DNA from: Elmis aenea
Taxonomy: Eukaryota > Arthropoda > Insecta > Coleoptera > Elmidae
Assembly: GCA_947652605.1 (NCBI GenBank)
Contig: OX393578.1
Coordinates: 39,871,470-39,935,469, forward strand
Reading direction: 5' to 3'
DNA length: 64,000 bases
Below are positions 57,447 to 64,000 of the stretch, in pieces; position 1 is the stretch's first letter, and each line of letters starts with the position of its first letter. The notes beneath the pieces are model-generated. The model was given only the letters and a program-made list of their open reading frames with translations. It ran no database searches and had not been told where the DNA came from. The position numbers and the translations under genes are program-made.

Positions 57447-58505
57447 ACAGGGTGTTTCTTAAGTATTACAGAAAAATTCGGGAGGTGATTCCTTATCGAA
57501 AATTAAGGGGGTCTTTCATATAAAATTTTTTCCTTAGGCGTCTCCCTTCAGAGTTACACCCCTAAAGGGGAACAGTAAAATTAGGTTTTATTTTATTTTT
57601 CAAATTAGGATAAATGTAGGAAAATTATATTTGGTATATGTTTTATACTTATTAAACGGTTTCCCAAAGTAATATTTTTAGTCATCTCCCACCTTCACAG
57701 GGGACTGAAAAGTGCGACTCCTGTTGGTTTTTAAATCAGAGCTTTTTGGTGGGTTGAAATTTTGCAATTACAAATTTTTTTTTGAAAATATGATTTATTT
57801 ATAACCTTTTTTTTTCTTTAACTTTTCTCGTAAAACCTACAGTTTTTGAGTAAAATAATATGAGTGAACACGAACTAATAAATATTCCAATACAAAACGA
57901 TTCATTTTTGTGGTTGCCATAGTTTGTTTCTGTTCATATTGGGTAGAATCGACGGGCGTTCTAGCGTTGTCACCGCCGTAAAAGTCAAAATAAATAACAC
58001 CCGTCAATACACCCAATATGAACACACCAAGGCAACCACCAAAATAAATCGTTTTCTATTGGAATATTTGATGGTTCATGTTTACTTATTTTATTTTTTA
58101 CTCAAAAACGGTAACTTTTGGTAGAAAAACTAAAAAATAAAAAAAGTTTAATAATAGGTAATAAATAAATCAAGCTTTAAAAAAGTTTATAAGTTGCAAA
58201 ATTTTAACCAAACAAAATGTTCTGATAAAAAACCCACAGGGGTCGCACTTTTCAGCCCCCTGTGAAGGTGGGAGATGATTGAAAATATTACTATGGGAAA
58301 CTTTTAATAAGTATAAAACATCTACCAAATATCATTCTCCTGCATTTATCCAAATAAAATAAAAACCTAATTTTACCGCTCTCCTTTAAGGGAGTAACTC
58401 CGAAAGGAGACGTCTAAGGTACAAATTTTATAAATAAGACACCCCTCAATTTTCGAGAAGGAATCACCTCCAAATTTTTTTCCTCATTTTTGCCAAACAA
58501 CCTGT
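57447..58505. mobile_element. Complete fold-back element (about 530-bp arms)
   Basis: It starts ACAGGGTGTTTCTTAAGTAT and ends GCCAAACAACCTGTA. The arms meet at about 57985 around the AAAAGTCAAAATAAATAAC spacer, with GGGTAGAATCGACGGGCGTT on one side and ACCCGTCAATACACCCAATA on the other. It matches the one-arm copy at 54981. No coding region. Confidence 0.86.
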
Positions 58506-59637
58506 ATAATAAATTGGTTTTTGGCGTAGTAAGAGAAAATAATCAACTTACCGCGAATAAAAAGCTAAATTTTGTAATCTTTTCTCAACAGTATTTGGAT
58601 TTTAAAGAAAGTACCTACTTAAAAATATCATGTAAACCTCTACAAATACTGTTCTTTAACATTGCTCGCTGGAAGCACCGCAGTTTTCCATTATTTAAAT
58701 TTATAATCCCTATTAAATACGCATTAGAACGTGTTACTATTTATTATTAATTAATCTCTAAGATGATAAAAAAACAACGCTATTCATGGTTTATCATGCA
58801 TGGATAAACAGAAAACGTTTTCTAATTTTAGCTTTAGTTTCATATTACAAAGTTCCACTAGTTGTTGTTTACTACCTATTTGCCCACTATGTTGCAAACT
58901 TTGCTTCAAAATATATTAGCTGCCTATATAAAACACAAACAGTAAAGTTCATACATAATTCATGCCCAGAAGAACAGTAAAAGTTAAAAGTAACTTTTAA
59001 ATTTCGTTATTCGTTTTATCAGAGTGAACAAAAAGCACTTTTAATTGATAAATTATTAAGTAACGTTCGTATTCGTATTAACCATGATAAATACTGCATC
59101 AGTTTATAAAAATATAATGAATTCATCTGTTTGTAAAAGTTGTTTTAACAACTTTTATAATTTACTTAACAGTAATAATGGATATGCAGAGTATTAAACA
59201 TTTTTAGTTTTCCTATAACGTGACTTCTAATTTTTAAAAGCTTAATTACTATTTATAAGAAACGAGCACAAGTTTCACAAAGTAATTTTAAGTTGACAAA
59301 CAGAGCTTGCTTAGTATTACTGCTGACTTTATAACTCATATCTCTGCGCTTGAGATTTTTTTTGTATTTTAATTAATGCAACGCAAATATTTAACTTAAA
59401 AATGCATTTAATAAATTATGTTGTTCATTTAAGATACTTGTAAAATAGTTATTTAGATTTTCAAAAGCAGTTACCTACTATAAGTATTACAATTTCTTGT
59501 GTATTAAATTATTTTGAATATTAGCAAAACACTAGTGTAGTTTCACAGTTGCCCATAAATAATTTTCCACTATTAATATTTCTGTTATTAAAAATAATAT
59601 TTTATTTATTTCTTTATCTTTGCGTTAAATTCTGCTG
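58506..59637. other. AT-rich DNA; one weak exon-like frame
   Basis: After TCTTTTCTCAACAG (about 58591) the frame YLDFKESTYLKISCKPLQIL to ALERVTIYY runs to a stop at about 58748. It is phase 0 and so does not fit the exon at 37932. No good donor or poly(A) site was found. Confidence 0.25.
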
Positions 59638-60099
59638 AATAAAAGTTGAACTAAAATAGGTTAGGTTTCACAAAATTTTCAAGCGTGCCGTGGAAAACAA
59701 AAAAATCTTAATCAGCAAATGTCATTTAAACGTCAGTCATTTAAATGACATTTGTTGATAAAGATTTTTTTGTTTTCCACGAAAATTTTGTGAAACCTAA
59801 CCTATTTTGGTTAAACTTTTATTTTTTATTTCTTATTAGTTTAGCACTAAAATTTACTTATGATTACATCATTGAATTCAAAAAAAAAATGTCTACCAGA
59901 TTTAGTAAAAAAAATAGATGGTGCCATTTAGAGAAAAAAAATTGACTATCGTTTGACATTTAAGTTGAACTTAAAAAAAATTGAAATCCAATTCAGTTTA
60001 TAGTATTTGAGGAGCCATTTTATTTAATTTTTTGTTCATCAAAATCGGAACACAAATAACGGAGTTACAGCTTGCGGCGTTTTTGTGTGACAGCCTGTA
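59638..60099. mobile_element. Truncated copy of the 35316 fold-back family
   Basis: It matches the centre and right arm of 35316-36048 (AATAGGTTAGGTTTCACAAA, then CATTTAAACGTCAGTCATTT, TTACAGCTTGCGGCGTTTTT, CAGCCTGTA). About 290 bp of the left arm is missing, and the centre has a small deletion. Confidence 0.88.
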
Positions 60100-60886
60100 T
60101 TAAAAAAATGTCGACAGATTTTTTGAAAAATAAACATATATAAAAGTCCAGGCTGACTCTGTCTGTGACTCTGTAACGCATGAATATAGTAAAGCAGTAA
60201 ACTACTACGGGTTCATTTGACCGACTGAGTTATGTCTAATGAACCGTAAATTTTTACTCACGGGTAACATAACAGTGTCTAACTTGCAGCTCACGGTATT
60301 ATAAAAAGTAATAGTTTAAATTTAAGATATACAATATACCCGTCCTAGGACGGGCTACGTGGTAGTAGAAATAATAACATATTAGCTCGAGCCATTAACG
60401 TGGCATGTATATCACGCGTCACACCCACTTCATGTCTACTCGTCACTTCGTTTATAACAGGGTTCTAACCTTTTTTGTTCCATGCACCCCTTTGTGAGTC
60501 AGGTGGGCCTATAAAGTCTAGTGATAAATTTAAACGAAATTACACTTAGAACTCTATGGTAAATATCTTCTGTGTGATATGGTTTCCAAGTAACAAGAAT
60601 AGTACCTACACTTGCAAAAAAATTATCTGCCGATTGACTTTCGTGCAACGATAAATTCTTATTATTTTGTCTGTAAGCCTCTCGAACGTGTTGCTTCTAG
60701 ATTAAGTAATTTACCTAGGGCGTCATGTTATTACCAAGCAACATGTTCTCTTGGCAACAAAACAACATTTTCGCGAAATTATCAATGTCCTTCGGCCATT
60801 TGGATTGAAAAATAGTAGACAGTTTTTGGTTAAGAGATTTGTTTTGCATTCCTGCAATATTTTATATTTCTTTCTTTTTTTTTTAG
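60100..60886. other. Mixed repeat fragments
   Basis: GCATGTATATCACGCGTC at about 60393 matches 32364. CAGGGTTCTAACCTTTTTTG at 60458 looks like a hAT terminus without a partner. 60645-60785 is the repeat shared with 52110-52230. No gene until the exon at 60887. Confidence 0.4.
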
Positions 60887-60966
60887 GTGCAACGAGAAAT
60901 GGCAATAAATTGCCTTTTAAATAGAACGTCATCATTTTCTTCATTTTCAAAGCGCATCATTTTTCG
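60887..60966 (+). CDS. Candidate 80-nt internal exon
   Basis: TTCTTTCTTTTTTTTTTAG is a textbook acceptor (ending at 60886), and TTTTTCG|GTAAGTA is a near-consensus donor. Only frame 0 is open: VQREMAINCLLNRTSSFSSF then SKRIIF and two extra bases. It ends in phase 2, which joins in frame to the exon at 61788. The product is not recognised. The acceptor-exon-donor set is the strongest in the window, and this is a very likely real exon. Confidence 0.6.
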
Positions 60967-61787
60967 GTAAGTAAGCTATCTGCACAAGTTTAATTTTGTT
61001 TACGTTAGCAGTCATTATAATAGTAATAGCACGAAGCAAGATTTAACTTAAACTGTGAGCGCTTTGCATGAATTATGGATTAAATAAAACAGCAATAAAA
61101 AACAAATCTCAAGATTATTTCTTTTTGGTTTATATTTGAAAACTTTGTGTTCATCGAGATACACGCTGGTCACATTTTTAGTAGTGTATTGTGTGTTATT
61201 TGTTTTTAAAGACTTTATAATTTCATTTTGGTTGCTCAGCATACAAATGTGCTTTGTATTGAATATATTTCGACGGACATTGATGAATACCACCAAGAAA
61301 CAATAGGAGTGTAAATGAAGCACAGCGCGTCTGTATGATTATGCAAACCATTCGCCGCCCAATTATCAAATGTCCAATCAATAGAGTACTTTATGGCCCG
61401 AGACACATCTCACAGTGGACCTGCTAGTGAGTCTCCGTTTAACAAAACGAAACCACAACTTACTGCGCTGAATATAAAATAATCAACCCGTCCCTGTTTG
61501 TTCTCTTCACTAGCTATATTAATTTACTTCATTTGTTCCACTAATTGCGACCATATACATCTAGCGTTGACAAATAATTTACTTCGCAAGATATACGCGC
61601 TTTACGTGAGCGGTAAAACGAAGAGACGGGATATTACGTGTACACTTGGCGGGGATCGTAGCAAGTTAAACGAATTAAAATTTATTTATTGCCGCACAAA
61701 CGTTTGCAAATGACCTGTGTCTACAGAAAAATGTCGCCAGTTGTACCGTTTTTTTTGTAAACGATCTTGCAATACGACATCAAACAG
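60967..61787. other. Intron-like DNA with a GC-richer patch
   Basis: 61320-61700 is less AT-rich and has ATTATGCAAACCATTC, CCCAATTATCAAATG and CCAATCAATAG, motifs that resemble POU and homeodomain sites. This makes it a candidate intronic enhancer. No repeat ends were found. Confidence 0.35.
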
Positions 61788-61922
61788 GGTACAGCCGTTA
61801 ATAATAGCCATCGTTGAAGAAATTTTTATGCATGACTCTATTCAATCGCAAGTAAAAAGATCTTTTTGTGCTTTGCTTCATCCATTTTTGCAAAAACGAC
61901 GCTTACCAAAAACCTTTGACAG
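61788..61922 (+). CDS. Candidate 135-nt internal exon
   Basis: The acceptor ACGACATCAAACAG (ending at 61787) has its T-rich tract about 30 bp upstream. The donor GACAG|GTGAGAT after 61922 is strong. With the CG from the exon at 60887 it makes Arg, then VQPLIIAIVEEIFMHDSIQS, QVKRSFCALLHPFLQKRRLP and KTFD plus two bases. This is 44 uninterrupted codons of amphipathic, helix-rich protein sequence, unlike any transposase seen here. No family is recognised. An in-frame open stretch extends 24 codons upstream (RFFCKRSCNTTSNR), so an alternative upstream acceptor is possible, although it would break the frame with the previous exon. Confidence 0.6.
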
Positions 61923-62007
61923 GTGAGATGGAGCCCGCATCTCTCATAAATGTAGGGTTTTTTATTAATAAGATTCATAAAACCCACAAAGCATTGTTTT
62001 TGCTTTA

Positions 62008-62936
62008 CAGTGGCGGATTAACTAAATTGGGGGCCCTAGGCGCCTACCCCCCTTACTTGACGGTAACTAAAATTGCACTTTACGATCTGAAAAATGTTAT
62101 TTTCAATTTTAAAAATAAATTCAATTCAACTGAACAGACTACTACAACTATATCATATTAAGTAGACTATGGATATACAAACGTGTTAAATAGCCTTTAA
62201 TTTTGTGAATTTACCAATAATGTCTTCATATTCTAAAAATTGAACATCATTTTCAATAAACATAACTGATAATGCGTTTAAGTGCGTATGACTTTAGAGA
62301 ATTACCTACGCAAATAGTTTTTCACACGTTTTAATACCGAAAATTATCTTTCACCATTTGCGTTGCAAATCGGTAACGTAAAAATTTTTTAAGATGGTCT
62401 CCACATTAGGAAATGTAGATTTCAGTCCTCCAATTAACAATGAAGTGATGAAGTTCATTTTTAAAATATGTTATGTCGATATCTTTTTCATATTTTAAAG
62501 TTAATTTTGTTACACATTCATCAAATTGATCGTCGCTTATTGATAAATATTTATTTGCGCTTCTATTATTCAGTTCAGATATAAGTTTATCGCAAATTAC
62601 ATTGTAAGTGTTTATAACGAAATTTTGTTTAGCACTGAAATGTATATCATTAGATAGACGATGGATGTCTCGTCGAATTGCAATTTTCTCTTCTTTTTTC
62701 TCCCCTTTCCGAAGATCCGATTTTCATGTATGTTTACTAACTTCATAGTAGAAAAAAGAACCAAAAATATGTTGGTAACTATGTTAAATTTTTGTCATAA
62801 GTATCAAAACTTAATTTATTAATTTTTAAATGCCTAAAATTGTTTTAACAAATGTTCCTTTTCGTTTGATTAATTTATCCAACCCAGGACAATTTGGGGC
62901 CCCCGCCTAGTGCGCCTATTGGGTAATCCGCCACAG
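62008..62936 (-). mobile_element. 929-bp hAT element with 8-bp target duplication
   Basis: CAGTGGCGGATTAACTAAAT, then GGGGGCCCTAGGCGCC at the left. GGGGCCCCCGCCTAGTGCGC, then GGTAATCCGCCACAG at the right. TTGCTTTA is duplicated exactly at 62000-62007 and 62937-62944. It contains the end of a transposase gene on the minus strand. It is probably a deletion derivative of an autonomous element. Confidence 0.92.
62180..62680 (-). pseudogene. hAT transposase C-terminal remnant
   Basis: Reading leftwards from about 62680: DIHFSAKQNFVINTYNVICD, KLISELNNRSANKYLSI, SDDQFDECVTKLTLKYEKD, ITYFKNELHHF. This is the segment before the dimerisation domain in hAT proteins (a variant of the D-L-ELN-R pattern). 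After frameshifts FPNVETILKKF and FSVLKRVKNYLR, then IENDVQFLEYEDIIGKFT, represent the dimerisation domain and tail. The usual S-ERSF core is damaged. The catalytic half is absent. Inactive. Confidence 0.78.
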
Positions 62937-62944
62937 TTGCTTTA

Positions 62945-64000
62945 ATATTTGTCTTATAACATTTGGATTTCCTGCTTGGCCGGGAGCCCCAGTAAAGCTA
63001 GTCTCATCCCTAATACAGCCCTACATTTTTAATTTTTGAAAATTATCAATTCATTTCTAATAAAAACAGTTAAAATAAAATTTAAGTAAACTATATACAG
63101 GGTGACCCAATTTACTCCCTTAAAATTGAGGTTTGTCTATAGAAGCTACAGATATCAATATAGAAGCTACAGATGCCATTTTGTTATAAAAATATTTTTC
63201 AATTTTTTGTAGGCAATAGTCAACTTTTTTATTTTTTACAAACTCCACACTCAATAAATTTTTTTAAACAGCTTTTCTAATTTTTTTAATAATATTTGTT
63301 TTAAACGCTCTAATGCATAATTATTAAAAGGGAGTGCATAATTTATTTTTTTAAACGTTATCTATGTATGCTATTTTATTACAAGGAAGTTCATGTTATT
63401 TAACAGAAATCAACAGTTAGCGCGGTCATGTGGCCTTGTTAGTTTAAAGAATTAAAGTAATTAAGAAGATATCCTATTACATGTTTTACTGCTGAAAGTG
63501 GCCATATTGTGCCCAGTTCCTACATATTGTGGATTCAGAGCTGGTTAAAGGGTTTGCGGGGCTTGAAAATAAATTTGGGTGGCAAAAAACATCCATTTAC
63601 TTATTAAGAATGTTTGTTTCAAATTTATTTTTAGTTTATTGTAAAACAAACATTGCCAGCGCGGGACCCAAGGAGCCGTGTGCAGCGCACACCCTGTACT
63701 CCCCTTGCCGGGATTCTTGGTAGGCACATAAAAATACACTACTTTCCTAATTTAACCAAAGATTGATTTGTTTTATTAATTCATGAAACGTTTATAAGTA
63801 ATACAACAATAAGTTATGGTGCATCAGTAAAATACGTATAATTAATTTTTTCAATTATTACTGTTTCCATTCATTACCCTTTCGTGTTCCCAATTAGCCA
63901 AAATGCTTTGTGTAGTCTTAGCTTTAATTTTAATGTAGAAAATTTGCGCTGATTTAACGTAATATTACTTATGTAAATTTCATATTTTCCCCTAATTTAA
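62945..64000. other. AT-rich DNA with an ACAGGGTG end at 63097
   Basis: ACAGGGTGACCCAATTTACT begins at about 63097, and ATAGAAGCTACAGAT is repeated in tandem at 63139 and 63160. GCGCACACCCTGTACTCCC at about 63684 could be the other end, but the inverted match is only about 8 bp. Nothing else is recognised. Confidence 0.4.

Noticed and set aside
63097..63700. Complete ACAGGGTG element
   Set aside because: The two ends match for only about 8 bp and no arms pair; only the left end is credible.

Overview
The window looks like a repeat-rich, strongly AT-rich insect chromosome segment, probably from a beetle. That taxonomic guess rests on the mix of mobile elements: hAT, mariner, piggyBac, Jockey-type LINE, a tRNA-derived SINE, and many fold-back elements ending in ACAGGGTG. 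There is no bacterial gene layout and no operon. No long intact open reading frame of a cellular gene is present. The longest convincing protein similarities are all decayed transposable-element proteins.

The only plausible host coding sequence is a set of short plus-strand segments bounded by good splice signals: 1495-1646 (ATG plus donor), 24155-24200, 37932-37996, 60887-60966 and 61788-61922. Their reading frames join correctly across exons 1-2, 2-3 and 4-5. At least one exon is missing or unseen between 37996 and 60887. This suggests one gene, or two, with introns of roughly 13-23 kb filled with transposons. I do not recognise the product, although the first segment resembles the N-terminus of insect Crypton/ZMYM-like proteins.

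Layout: 1-645 is a 91-bp minisatellite that inverts on itself. 1747-6110 holds palindromes, a MULE-like MITE with a 10-bp target duplication, and a 1.4-kb fold-back. 6110-8560 is mostly single-copy. 8560-10637 has a TGTTACG-ended element and another fold-back. 12703-12974 is a SINE with target duplications, and 13630-14640 a dead mariner. 15838-17658 is a nested pair of elements. 18097-20060 holds a hAT MITE and a GGCC-rich hairpin element whose second copy sits inside a hAT element at 26921-27720. 20760-21530 is a GC-richer, possibly functional single-copy island. 27900-29697 is a dead piggyBac, and 31391-31475 a tiny 85-bp palindromic MITE. 34371-37083 is a cluster of hAT MITEs and fold-backs. 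39835-41706 is a hAT with an 8-bp duplication and a broken transposase. 42263-43157 is a palindrome made from two Tc1/mariner transposase ends. 43262-43830 is a Jockey-like LINE remnant, and 44069-44688 a piggyBac MITE with TTAA ends. 46249-47520, 54981-55570, 57447-58505 and 59638-60099 are fold-backs. 48772-49017 and 62008-62936 are further hAT elements, and 56100-57250 is another LINE remnant.

None of these genes form a pathway. The window is mainly a record of transposon insertion, nesting and inversion within apparent introns or intergenic DNA. All boundaries were read by eye, and no database search was possible.
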